From assembly GCA_016744515.1 (NCBI GenBank), contig JADGEF010000007.1:1-64000 (forward strand): 64,000 nucleotides of DNA, read 5' to 3'. Below are positions 18,664-26,777 of the stretch, piece after piece. Under the pieces are notes generated by a model. That model did no database searches and had not been told where the DNA came from. It was given only the letters and a program-made list of their open reading frames with translations. The stretch is from Marinifilaceae bacterium. GTDB taxonomy: Bacteria; Bacteroidota; Bacteroidia; Bacteroidales; Marinifilaceae. The position numbers and the translations under genes are program-made. The first letter of the stretch is position 1. The number at the start of each line of letters is the position of its first letter.

Positions 18664-20130
18664 ATGAAAAAGTTAAAATCAATCATGTTTGTTGGTACGG
18701 GTTCCGATGTGGGTAAAAGTATGGTGAATACGGGTTTCTGTCGTATTTTCAAACAGGATGGTTACACGCCAGCACCTTTTAAAGCACAGAACATGTCTTT
18801 AAATAGCTTTGCAACGCCTGAAGGTTTCGAAATAGGACGTGCTCAGGCCGTACAGGCTGAGGCTTGCAAGTTGCCTTGTCATACAGATATGAATCCTATT
18901 TTGCTTAAACCGACTAATGACAAAAGCTCACAAGTGATTTTGAATGGCAAGCCCATAGGCACACAAACAGCTGCTGAATATTTCATGGGCAATAATAAGG
19001 CTGCACTTTTTACTGAAGCAATCAACGCATTCAATCGACTAGAAAAACAGTACAACCCTATCGTATTGGAGGGTGCAGGAAGTATCTCGGAACTTAACCT
19101 TAAGTCTAGAGATATTACCAATATGCGAATGGCTGTTGAAACCGACGCTGTAACTTATTTAGTTTCGGATATTGACAGAGGTGGCGTATTTGCCAGTGTA
19201 TTTGGAAGTATTTATTTGCTAGATGATGTAGAAAGAAAGCAAATCAAAGGCATCTTGATTAATAAATTTAGAGGTGACATTAAGCTTTTTGAAGAAGGGC
19301 GAACCATTCTTGAAGATCTTACTGGTGTTCCCGTAATTGGCGTACTGCCTTACTTTAGAGATATTCATATCGAAGAAGAGGATTCAGTCAGCTTAAAAGA
19401 TAAATTCAAAGAATCCCAATCAAATACAATCAATGTTGCTGTTGTTCGTCTACCTCGCATGGCTAACTTCACCGATTTTTCAGTTCTAGAGCACGACCCT
19501 CGTGTTCACCTTTATTATACCGATCGCCCAAGCGAAATTGAGAAAGCTGATATTGTAATCGTACCAGGAAGTAAGAATACCATTTCCGACTTGGCTCATC
19601 TTCGTAAAGTTGGCATTGCAAGCTCTATTGTAAGAGCTCAAAAGGATGGTAAAAAAGTAATCGGCATTTGTGGCGGTTATCAAATGATGGGTGAAACAAT
19701 CAGCGACCCTCTTGGTATTGAAGGTGATTTACCTCTAATTTCAGGTTTAGGATTATTACCAATTAACACAGTTATCGAAGATGAAAAGGTAACCGAACAA
19801 TGCCAATTCAAATTCAAAAATTATGCAGATATTTGTTCTGGATATGAGATTCACATGGGACAAACAACACTAAAATATCCTGAAAATCATTTGAACAAAT
19901 TGAATACTAAAAAAGAAGATGGTTATTTCTTAAATGAAAATTGTTGGGGATCATACATACATGGTATTCTTGATAATTCTATCGTTATTCAAGATATGCT
20001 CAAGGGTTTCGATACGGAGGATATTAATTTTGATTACAATCAATTTAAAGAGGAGCAGTACGATAAACTAGCTGATGCTATTCGTGAAAATATTGATATG
20101 GATTTGGTTTATCAGCATTTGAACGAATAA
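18664..20130 (+). CDS. cobQ: Cobyric acid synthase
   Basis: 488 aa, typical length. The enzyme amidates adenosylcobyrinic acid a,c-diamide at positions b, d, e and g, using glutamine and ATP, in late cobamide synthesis. The N-terminal half has the dethiobiotin-synthetase-like P-loop (VGTGSDVGKSMVNTGFCR) and the cobQ signature FKAQNMSLNS. The C-terminal half is a class I glutamine amidotransferase with the nucleophile Cys near 336 (GICGGYQMMG) and a His-containing GYEIHMG and YIHGILDN. It lies downstream of the hairpin region. A cobinamide-type salvage gene (cbiZ) lies nearby on the other strand. Confidence 0.95.
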   Translation: MKKLKSIMFVGTGSDVGKSMVNTGFCRIFKQDGYTPAPFKAQNMSLNSFATPEGFEIGRAQAVQAEACKLPCHTDMNPILLKPTNDKSSQVILNGKPIGTQTAAEYFMGNNKAALFTEAINAFNRLEKQYNPIVLEGAGSISELNLKSRDITNMRMAVETDAVTYLVSDIDRGGVFASVFGSIYLLDDVERKQIKGILINKFRGDIKLFEEGRTILEDLTGVPVIGVLPYFRDIHIEEEDSVSLKDKFKESQSNTINVAVVRLPRMANFTDFSVLEHDPRVHLYYTDRPSEIEKADIVIVPGSKNTISDLAHLRKVGIASSIVRAQKDGKKVIGICGGYQMMGETISDPLGIEGDLPLISGLGLLPINTVIEDEKVTEQCQFKFKNYADICSGYEIHMGQTTLKYPENHLNKLNTKKEDGYFLNENCWGSYIHGILDNSIVIQDMLKGFDTEDINFDYNQFKEEQYDKLADAIRENIDMDLVYQHLNE

Positions 20131-20375
20131 TAAAAAATAAACAAGCAAGGCATTGATTATAAATGGCTAGACTGTTAAATTGATAGATGGATGGATAAAC
20201 TGTTAGTTTGTTTTTTTGGACTTTCAACTTTGAACATTTAGTCATACCCTGACATTTACAGCTTGCCTATAGTCAGAGCATGACAGATGGTGAAACTTTA
20301 GAGCTGCTTTTTCACTTATTTACTCTTTCACCTTTTTACTCTTTAACTCATTTACAAATTCACTCTTTCACAAAA

Positions 20376-20912
20376 ATGCTCACTCATTCTCATCGATATA
20401 TTATTACTGGCGGACCTGGCTCAGGGAAATCAAGCTTACTATCAGCTCTTATTAAGCAGAACTATCATGGTTTTGAAGAAATATCTCGTATCATTATTCG
20501 AGAGCAACACGAAATAGGAGGTGATAAGGTGCCTTGGCAGAATTTAGCTGCTTTTGCAGATTTGTGTTATGAGAGAATGAGTGTCCAATTAAATAATTGT
20601 AAATGTAATTGTACCTGCTTTTACGACAGAGGTCTTCCTGATATAATTGCCTATGTACGAAGAGGTGGTTTAGAAGTTCCAGAAAAATACTTTGAAAAGG
20701 TCAAGTCGTATAATAAAACCGTATTCTTAGCACCAGCTTGGGAAGAGATCTTTGTTAACGACAGTGAAAGGCCAGAGTCATTTGAAGATGCTGTTGAAAT
20801 AAATAGATTCTTAAAAGCTACTTATTCTGAATTGGGTTTTAATGTTGTTGAATTACCCAAAGTCTCCATTAAAAAAAGAGTTTCTTTTATTGAAAGTATT
20901 GTGAGGATGTGA
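20376..20912 (+). CDS. P-loop NTPase/kinase-like protein (AAA_28 type)
   Basis: The track ORF starts at 20280, but its first 32 codons come from low-complexity ACTCTTTCAC repeats. The ATG at 20376 gives a 178-aa protein that starts right before the P-loop: RYIITGGPGSGKSSLLSALI. Other features are FYDRGLPDIIAYVRRGG (a D-R-x-x-x-D element typical of this family) and a C-terminal helix. The family is close to uncharacterised nucleotide or metabolite kinases and to AAA_28 proteins. The position after cobQ suggests a link with cobamide metabolism, but that is only inference. The last residues (VRM-stop) are read from an octamer repeat. Confidence 0.65.
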   Translation: MLTHSHRYIITGGPGSGKSSLLSALIKQNYHGFEEISRIIIREQHEIGGDKVPWQNLAAFADLCYERMSVQLNNCKCNCTCFYDRGLPDIIAYVRRGGLEVPEKYFEKVKSYNKTVFLAPAWEEIFVNDSERPESFEDAVEINRFLKATYSELGFNVVELPKVSIKKRVSFIESIVRM

Positions 20913-20950
20913 GGATGTGAGGATGTGAGGATGTGAGGATGTGAGGATGT
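20901..20950 (+). repeat. GTGAGGAT octamer tandem repeat
   Basis: About six perfect copies of GTGAGGAT in a row. The stop codon of the P-loop gene lies inside the first two units, so copy number can alter the C-terminus and 3' region but not the frame before it. It may expand or contract by slippage. Confidence 0.9.
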
Positions 20951-21011
20951 AAAAATTAAAAAATCTGCGTGGTCTGCGAAATCAGCGGGATGTGTTTTTT
21001 TAGATACCACT

Positions 21012-21677
21012 TTATATTTCCAAAGAATTTTTTAAAGCTTGGTAAACAGTCTTTGCAAGTAATTCTCCAAACAAGACATGCTTGCCACAATATTCAACCT
21101 TTGGTCCAGAACCTGAAGCTATCGCACAAGAATCTGTTCCTGTTCCCGTAGCTATTTTGCCACTAACAGGACTCTTCACATTCAAATCTTGCAAACAAGC
21201 AGATTTTGCTTCTGTTGCCATCATAATACATTCAATCATACTATTTTGAGATAGCCTCGCATTTGTTAATATTATCATATTGATGGTTCCAACTTTCTCA
21301 CAATCGTCATTCATAAGCCGATAATCGGCCTTATCTCCTGCTCGGCGAGCATTTGAAATTCCAGATGTAAGGAAAACTTCGATCCAAACACCTTGTTCTT
21401 CAAGCTTAATGCGCCTAAAAGATGCCATTAAGGCAGCTGTCATCATCCCAACAGCTTCTCCCCTCCACTTATTAGCTTCAGCAATATTTGCAAGCGTAAC
21501 AGCAGGCTTCTCAAACTCTGTTCTCTCACCTAAAAAGTTAGCATCAACTTTTGTGTTAAAGAAATGAGAAGCTTTACGAAACCCACCATTCAAAACAGAT
21601 GAGCTCAGCAAATTAACTGGCTCAACAAACTCCAAATGAAAGAATTGATCGTTTATATCAAACTTGAAATTCATCAA
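21012..21677 (-). CDS. cbiZ: Adenosylcobinamide amidohydrolase
   Basis: 221 aa, CbiZ family by pattern. Visible landmarks are LTSGISNARRAGD, GTINMIILTNARLS, MMATEAKSACLQDL and TGTGTDSCAIAS, with GKHVLFGELLAKTVYQAL near the end. CbiZ cleaves the aminopropanol side arm from adenosylcobinamide or pseudocobamides to yield adenosylcobyric acid, which feeds salvage and remodelling. It is the last gene of a minus-strand run after a TetR gene and dus (6-base spacing to dus). Together with cobQ across the convergent junction it points to cobamide salvage or remodelling. Confidence 0.85.
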   Translation of the reverse strand: MMNFKFDINDQFFHLEFVEPVNLLSSSVLNGGFRKASHFFNTKVDANFLGERTEFEKPAVTLANIAEANKWRGEAVGMMTAALMASFRRIKLEEQGVWIEVFLTSGISNARRAGDKADYRLMNDDCEKVGTINMIILTNARLSQNSMIECIMMATEAKSACLQDLNVKSPVSGKIATGTGTDSCAIASGSGPKVEYCGKHVLFGELLAKTVYQALKNSLEI

Positions 21678-21683
21678 CTCAGT

Positions 21684-22622
21684 TTATTCCTTTATGCCTT
21701 GTTGAAAAGCAAAGGCAACTGCCGCATGGTATTTCTTCATACCTCCCGATTTCTTAATTGCTTTATAAACCTTACGCTCGTTGTTAAAGTTGGCTGAAAA
21801 ATATTCCCACATGGGTTTCAACTTAGATAATAACTGAGTATCGCCACTTAAATAAGAGGTATACGAATCGTAAATCTCACCGTGCAGCTTCTTTAATAAA
21901 TCTAAACGCTCATGAGCAGCAGGCAGCTCCTCTCCTTTTATTCTTCTTGCTAAAAAAAGATCCTTCAAGAGCCCTCTACCGATCATCATTTGTTCCAAAT
22001 TAGGGAATTGTTCTAATCGTTGCTGATAATCTTCTAGGCTACAAATATCTCCATTATAAACAACAGGATGCTTCGATAATGAAAGTACCTTATTGAATGC
22101 TTCAAGATCTACGTCTCCTCTGTATTGTTGTATCCCTAAGCGTGGATGAACAATAATCTCAGAGATTTTAAACTTATTAAGAACCGTCAACACTGGTTCT
22201 AACTCTTCAACTGAAGAGTGACCGATACGCATCTTAACTGATAATTCAATTCGATCATCTAAACCTTCCGAAAGAACTTCTTCAATCAAATTTGGAAATG
22301 GCAATAAGCCTGATCCCTTCTTCTTTTTTACAAGCATAGGAAAAGGACAACCCAAGTTCCAGTTCATTTTCGTATAACCTAAACCAATCAGATGATCTCG
22401 AAAGAAAACAAATTCCTTAAGGCTATTACCTATAAATTGAGGCGCTAGGTTTTCTTCAATCTTAGGATCAATCTCCCTATGGTGAGACGATGTTAATTTA
22501 TCACCATTTTGGAGAACAAGAAAAGGGGTATAGAACTGATCTATGCCCCCAATATATTTTGCGAATGCTCTACGAAATACCAAGTCGGTAAAGCCCTGTA
22601 GAGGTGCTAAGGATAATTTCAT
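21684..22622 (-). CDS. dus: tRNA-dihydrouridine synthase
   Basis: 312 aa. It is an FMN-dependent reductase making dihydrouridine in tRNA D-loops. The N-terminus SLAPLQGFTDLVFRRAF and the active-site Cys in NLGCPFPM are typical, as are the motif KMRIGHSSVEEL (FMN phosphate/substrate) and the segment IVHPRLGIQQYRGDVD. It is shorter than DusB and resembles DusC-like proteins. It lies 16 bases after the TetR gene and 6 before cbiZ, in one run. Which uridine it targets cannot be read here. Confidence 0.88.
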   Translation of the reverse strand: MKLSLAPLQGFTDLVFRRAFAKYIGGIDQFYTPFLVLQNGDKLTSSHHREIDPKIEENLAPQFIGNSLKEFVFFRDHLIGLGYTKMNWNLGCPFPMLVKKKKGSGLLPFPNLIEEVLSEGLDDRIELSVKMRIGHSSVEELEPVLTVLNKFKISEIIVHPRLGIQQYRGDVDLEAFNKVLSLSKHPVVYNGDICSLEDYQQRLEQFPNLEQMMIGRGLLKDLFLARRIKGEELPAAHERLDLLKKLHGEIYDSYTSYLSGDTQLLSKLKPMWEYFSANFNNERKVYKAIKKSGGMKKYHAAVAFAFQQGIKE

Positions 22623-22638
22623 ATATACTATAATTAAT

Positions 22639-23265
22639 CTAACGTCCGAAACTCAACACACTAAGTAATTGTTTGCGATGACGATAATAGGTTAATCCAT
22701 CATCGGTAGCAATACTTTTTACAAAGCTATCAATCATGGTATCGTAGATGGTTCCAAATTTGAAACGCTCAGGTGGATAAAGCTCTGGATTATGCATATC
22801 CTCAAGTCGAGATAAATACATCCTACCAACAATTTCAGGACTTAGATCTTCTCGATACATACCTTGAGCAATGCCCTTTTCAACATTAATCTGAATCTTA
22901 TCGAAAATAAAATTCATCCTCTGATCCATATGTTTCTTATAAATCTCTGGAAAATGTTTTTCAAATTCCATAGTTACCGCTGGGGAAACATCTTCAAATC
23001 GATCATTAATCTCCTGACTAACAATAAAAAGGATGTCAATTGCATTCTGTCCTTCAAAATTATACTCTAGGAAAATTTTAACAAAACTAGTTCTTTCAAA
23101 CTCTAATATCTTCTCAACAAGCTCTTCTTTAGAATTGACATATTTTGAAATCTCTTCTTTTGAAATACCAGATGATTCAAGCTTTTCCAAAGAAAAATTC
23201 CCCATACCTTCACGCAAAAGAATCTTTCTTACCTTCTCTATTATTTGAACAAAAGCTTTATCCAT
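22639..23265 (-). CDS. TetR-family transcriptional regulator
   Basis: 208 aa. The N-terminal ~50 residues form a degenerate TetR HTH (ILLREGMGNFSLEKLESSGI ... EEISKYVNSKEELVEKIL). A long helical ligand-binding domain follows. Compared with classical TetR proteins the recognition helix (ISKYVNSKEEL) is similar in spacing but diverged. As the first gene of a run with dus and cbiZ, it may repress itself and neighbours. Ligand unknown. Confidence 0.75.
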   Translation of the reverse strand: MDKAFVQIIEKVRKILLREGMGNFSLEKLESSGISKEEISKYVNSKEELVEKILEFERTSFVKIFLEYNFEGQNAIDILFIVSQEINDRFEDVSPAVTMEFEKHFPEIYKKHMDQRMNFIFDKIQINVEKGIAQGMYREDLSPEIVGRMYLSRLEDMHNPELYPPERFKFGTIYDTMIDSFVKSIATDDGLTYYRHRKQLLSVLSFGR

Positions 23266-23454
23266 AAGTCTACGAAATTTTAAAGTTAATATTTAGATTT
23301 CAGTATCTTCCACATCATAACCTACTCTACCACACAAAATCTAAATCTTTTGTATGATCTAAAATTACTTCTTTTTTCGTCAAGAAATATCAAATCAAAT
23401 TTATATTTAGTCTCAATTATAAAAAAGAGCAGTTCCACTTTAAAATTTGATTCA

Positions 23455-23492
23455 AAAAAAAAGATGTGATTGAAATTCAACCGCATCTTTTA
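23455..23492 (-). terminator. Intrinsic terminator of the TlpA-like gene
   Basis: On the minus strand the arms GATGCGGTTGAA and TTCAATCACATC (one mismatch) are followed by a T-run of nine. It sits about 25 bases after the stop codon of the thioredoxin-like gene. Confidence 0.8.
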
Positions 23493-23516
23493 TATTTTAT
23501 CTTTCATTATTTTGAA

Positions 23517-24041
23517 TTACTTTTTCAATTCTTCTTCAATCACTTTCTTCATTGCTGAAAATTCCTCATGATTAAACAATCTTGTTAGGAATATGATTTT
23601 TCCTTCTCGATTTAAAATTACATTACGGGTTATCCCGCTATTCTTCTCAGCATATATTTCGAAAATATCACCTCCATCATCCAATGCTATTGGATAGGTA
23701 ATGCCAGTTGCGTCAATTAATTTTTGCGCTTTTTCAATTGGCTCATCCCGATCAAGACCATAAAGGGCAAAATCTTTATTCTTATTGATTTGCCAAATTT
23801 CATTTTCGATAAAAGGCATCTCTTTACGACAAACTCCACACCAGCTTGCAGTGAACTGTAACATCACCACTTTACCTTTAAGATCCGAAAGCTTAACTTT
23901 CTTTCCATCCATTAAGCTCATTTCAAAATCAGGAGCCATTTCTCCCATTTTAACTTTATAACCTCTATCCTCAGCCTCTTGAGCCATTCCACTTATTACA
24001 ATTCCCATAAGCAATATAAATACTGATGCTAGTTTTCGCAT
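23517..24041 (-). CDS. Secreted thioredoxin-like (TlpA/ResA type) protein
   Basis: 174 aa. A signal peptide (LASVFILLMGIVISGMAQ) is followed by a thioredoxin fold with the redox pair in TASWCGVCRKEMPF and the AhpC/TSA-like entry GEMAPDFEMSLMDGKKVKLSDLKGK. A cis-Pro equivalent lies in TGITYPIALDD. Known: such proteins reduce or isomerise disulfides in the periplasm, often during cytochrome maturation. It has its own strong terminator. Target unknown. Confidence 0.85.
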   Translation of the reverse strand: MRKLASVFILLMGIVISGMAQEAEDRGYKVKMGEMAPDFEMSLMDGKKVKLSDLKGKVVMLQFTASWCGVCRKEMPFIENEIWQINKNKDFALYGLDRDEPIEKAQKLIDATGITYPIALDDGGDIFEIYAEKNSGITRNVILNREGKIIFLTRLFNHEEFSAMKKVIEEELKK

Positions 24042-24217
24042 AATTTATTAATTCTTCTATTTAGTTGGTAGCTTTAATTTGACATGCAAAGTAGCAAGAT
24101 TATTCGTTGAAAAATGCTTCTATTGGAATTTTAACAAGAAGTTAAGAAATAAAATCAATGAGGGAATTAGGCTAATTTTAGGCATAAGAAAGAAGTTTTT
24201 TACTTCTCTCTTTTTTG

Positions 24218-24292
24218 TCGGGGTGGCAGGATTCGAACCTGCGACCTCCTCGTCCCAAACGAGGCGCGATGACCGGGCTACGCTACACCCCG
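24218..24292 (-). tRNA. tRNA-Pro(UGG), copy 1 of 4
   Basis: 75 nt without encoded CCA. Acceptor CGGGGTG/CACCCCG, anticodon arm CCTCG-TTTGGGA-CGAGG (anticodon TGG), T arm GCAGG-TTCGAAT-CCTGC. A T-rich hairpin follows on the minus strand. Confidence 0.95.
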
Positions 24293-24375
24293 AAAATTTA
24301 ATTCCGCTTTTTTTATTGAAAGTTTATTCTCAAAAAGAATAAAAAAGGAGAGACGAATTAATTCTCTCTTCTTTG

Positions 24376-24450
24376 TCGGGGTGGCAGGATTCGAACCTGC
24401 GACCTCCTCGTCCCAAACGAGGCGCGATGACCGGGCTACGCTACACCCCG
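24376..24450 (-). tRNA. tRNA-Pro(UGG), copy 2 of 4
   Basis: Identical by eye to copy 1 over the tRNA body. The spacer to copy 1 is about 83 bases and contains GA/CT-rich hairpin sequence. Confidence 0.95.
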
Positions 24451-24510
24451 AAATAAATTTCGGTACTTTCAACAAAAATGAAGTTTTGCAACTTCTCAAA
24501 TTTCTCGGTG

Positions 24511-24585
24511 TCGGGGTGGCAGGATTCGAACCTGCGACCTCCTCGTCCCAAACGAGGCGCGATAACCGGGCTACGCTACACCCCG
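24511..24585 (-). tRNA. tRNA-Pro(UGG), copy 3 of 4
   Basis: Same cloverleaf, with a single base change in the D arm compared with the other copies (GGTTATCGC where the others have GGTCATCGC). Confidence 0.95.
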
Positions 24586-24651
24586 AGAATTTAATTTCAA
24601 CAAATGCGATAAAAAAAGAGAAGTTCTTCAACTTCTCTGGAATTTTCGGTG

Positions 24652-24726
24652 TCGGGGTGGCAGGATTCGAACCTGCGACCTCCTCGTCCCAAACGAGGCG
24701 CGATGACCGGGCTACGCTACACCCCG
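24652..24726 (-). tRNA. tRNA-Pro(UGG), copy 4 of 4
   Basis: Body identical to copies 1 and 2. This is the first copy behind tRNA-Ser in transcription order. Confidence 0.95.
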
Positions 24727-24782
24727 AAAATTAAAGTGAAAAGCTTAAACCTTTCACTTTGCAACTCTTCAGTTAAGAAAAG

Positions 24783-24874
<92 letters not shown>

Positions 24875-25010
24875 TTATTGCGGAAGCAAAAGTAGGTAAA
24901 ATATTGATCTGTGCAAATTTTCTTTTCACACAATTTCAAATATTTACCCAGTCATGATTATAGTAAATTATGAATCAATGAGATTGGAGCTTTAAAAAAA
25001 AATATTTTTT

Positions 25011-25052
25011 CAAAAAAAAGGCTGGGTATGCTCAAAGAACACGCCTAGCCTT
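25011..25052 (-). terminator. Intrinsic terminator of the floA operon
   Basis: On the minus strand AAGGCTAGGC pairs with GCCTGGGT-type bases ending AGCCTT, followed by an unbroken T-run (AAAAAAAA on the plus strand). It sits just after the floA stop codon. Confidence 0.75.
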
Positions 25053-25071
25053 ATTTTTATTACTGTTTTTA

Positions 25072-26049
25072 CTATTTCTTTTTACCTTTGGATGAAGGTT
25101 TAGCAATATTTTCACGCATAGATGTATCCGCTTCAATATTCTTCATACGATAATAATCCATTACACCTAAGTGACCACTACGGAAAGCTTCTGCCATTGC
25201 TCTTGGAACTTCAGCTTCTGCTTCAATTACTTTAGCTCGCATCTCTTGTGCAAGAGCCTTATTCTCCTGCTCAGTTGCAACAGCCATTGCACGACGTTCC
25301 TCAGCCTTTGCCTGAGCAATTTTCAAATCTGCTTCAGCTTGATCAGTTTGTAGTACAGCACCAATATTCTTTCCTATGTCGATATCTGCAATATCAATTG
25401 ATAAGATTTCAAAAGCTGTTCCTGCATCAAGACCTTTCTCTAATACAACACGAGAAATAAAATCAGGGTTTTCTAGTACTGTTTTATGCGACTCCGAAGA
25501 ACCAATTGAAGATACAATTCCTTCACCTACACGAGCCAAAACAGTTTCTTCTCCTGCTCCACCAACCAACTGACGAATGTTAGCTCGAAGGGTTACCCTA
25601 GCTTTTGCGATCAACTGGATACCATCTTTAGATACAGCAGTTACAGGCGGTGTGTTAATAACCTTAGGAATAACACTCATCTGAACGGCTTCATAAACAT
25701 CACGTCCAGCAAGATCGATAGCTGTGGCCATTTTAAATGGTAAATCAATATTTGCTTTCGCAGCAGATACTAATGCATGAGTTACTTGTTCGACATGACC
25801 TCCAGCCAAATAATGAGCTTCAAGATCATTACGCGTAAGATGTATCCCAGCCTTATGAGCCTCAATCATAGCACGTACAATAACATTAGGTGGCACTCGA
25901 CGCCAACGCATGAACACCAATTGAATTAAAGAGATTCGTACATCCGAAAGCATCGCTGAGAACCACAGTCCAACAGGGATAAATACAAATAGGATATAGA
26001 TACCTACACCTATCGCAACGATTAAAAATATTAATGCTCCAATTTCCAT
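25072..26049 (-). CDS. floA: Flotillin-like protein FloA
   Basis: 325 aa. An N-terminal hydrophobic helix ([25 protein letters not shown]) is followed by an SPFH-like domain ([32 protein letters not shown]) and an Ala/Glu-rich coiled coil ([24 protein letters not shown]). It matches the UPF0365/FloA type, which scaffolds membrane microdomains. It follows nfeD by 5 bases, the usual partner. A basic C-terminal tail (PSSKGKKK) is present. It is the last gene of a run with clpS and a SPOR protein. Confidence 0.92.
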   Translation of the reverse strand: MEIGALIFLIVAIGVGIYILFVFIPVGLWFSAMLSDVRISLIQLVFMRWRRVPPNVIVRAMIEAHKAGIHLTRNDLEAHYLAGGHVEQVTHALVSAAKANIDLPFKMATAIDLAGRDVYEAVQMSVIPKVINTPPVTAVSKDGIQLIAKARVTLRANIRQLVGGAGEETVLARVGEGIVSSIGSSESHKTVLENPDFISRVVLEKGLDAGTAFEILSIDIADIDIGKNIGAVLQTDQAEADLKIAQAKAEERRAMAVATEQENKALAQEMRAKVIEAEAEVPRAMAEAFRSGHLGVMDYYRMKNIEADTSMRENIAKPSSKGKKK

Positions 26050-26054
26050 TTAAA

Positions 26055-26522
26055 TTATTTTATAGGTTTTACAACAATTACTTTATCTACAATTTTAATG
26101 ACTTCAACAAGTGTTCTTTCATCAACATAAGTTCCTGTTGATTTTGCTTCTACAATATGATTATTAATTCGGACACTTCCCATAGGTGCTAAACGAGATA
26201 GGCAAATTCCTTGATCACCAACTTGCACCAAATTATCTTCTAATTTTTCAACTTTCGAATCTATCTCAGTTTTCAATTTTAATCTATCCCAAGTTCCAGA
26301 ACTAAGAGCCAACCAAAGAGCTATCAAACTAAAAACAACTGAAGCTAAAACGGTTAAATGTCCTATTGTATTCCCATAATGACTATAGGATAAATAAATA
26401 CCACCAAGTATCATAACAACGCCACCAACACCTGCAACAGTAATTCCTGGGAGAACAAAAAATTCAAGTAGAATAAGAACAACCCCTAAAACTAACAAGA
26501 AAACTATAATAAAAATCGTCAT
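26055..26522 (-). CDS. NfeD-type membrane protein
   Basis: 155 aa. Three to four membrane helices fill the first ~90 residues (FIIVFLLVLGVVLILLEFFVLPG, GVGGVVMILGGIYLSYS), followed by an OB-fold NfeD domain (GDQGICLSRLAPMGSVRINNHIVEAKSTGTYV). Known partners are flotillins such as FloA, whose gene follows at once. The usual pairing is thus preserved. Inference: works with FloA in membrane quality control. Confidence 0.9.
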   Translation of the reverse strand: MTIFIIVFLLVLGVVLILLEFFVLPGITVAGVGGVVMILGGIYLSYSHYGNTIGHLTVLASVVFSLIALWLALSSGTWDRLKLKTEIDSKVEKLEDNLVQVGDQGICLSRLAPMGSVRINNHIVEAKSTGTYVDERTLVEVIKIVDKVIVVKPIK

Positions 26523-26523
26523 A

Positions 26524-26769
26524 CTAATATGCTGTTTTGTTTATTTCAACGCTTACTATAAGGCCTTTCTTTTCTAATTTTTCTCTCATAACTGATAAAG
26601 CTTCTAAACTTCCAACCTTAAGTTCACTTTTGCCTTTATAATGAGTAATATATGCACACTGTTCAGCCTGATCGGAAGAGTGTTCACAAACCTCCATTAA
26701 AGCGTCAACAACATAGTCAAAGCTATTCTCACTATCATTGTGCAAACAAAGTACATGTTCTGAACTCAT
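26524..26769 (-). CDS. clpS: ATP-dependent protease adaptor ClpS
   Basis: 81 aa. Visible landmarks of ClpS are LHNDSENSFDYVVDALMEVC, the histidine and acidic residues of the substrate pocket, and HYKGKSELKVGSLEAL. It delivers N-degron substrates to ClpA/C-type unfoldases. It lies between the SPOR protein (8-base gap) and nfeD (1-base gap), so the whole set is probably cotranscribed. It is on the short side of the family. Confidence 0.88.
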   Translation of the reverse strand: MSSEHVLCLHNDSENSFDYVVDALMEVCEHSSDQAEQCAYITHYKGKSELKVGSLEALSVMREKLEKKGLIVSVEINKTAY

Positions 26770-26777
26770 CGTTTCTT

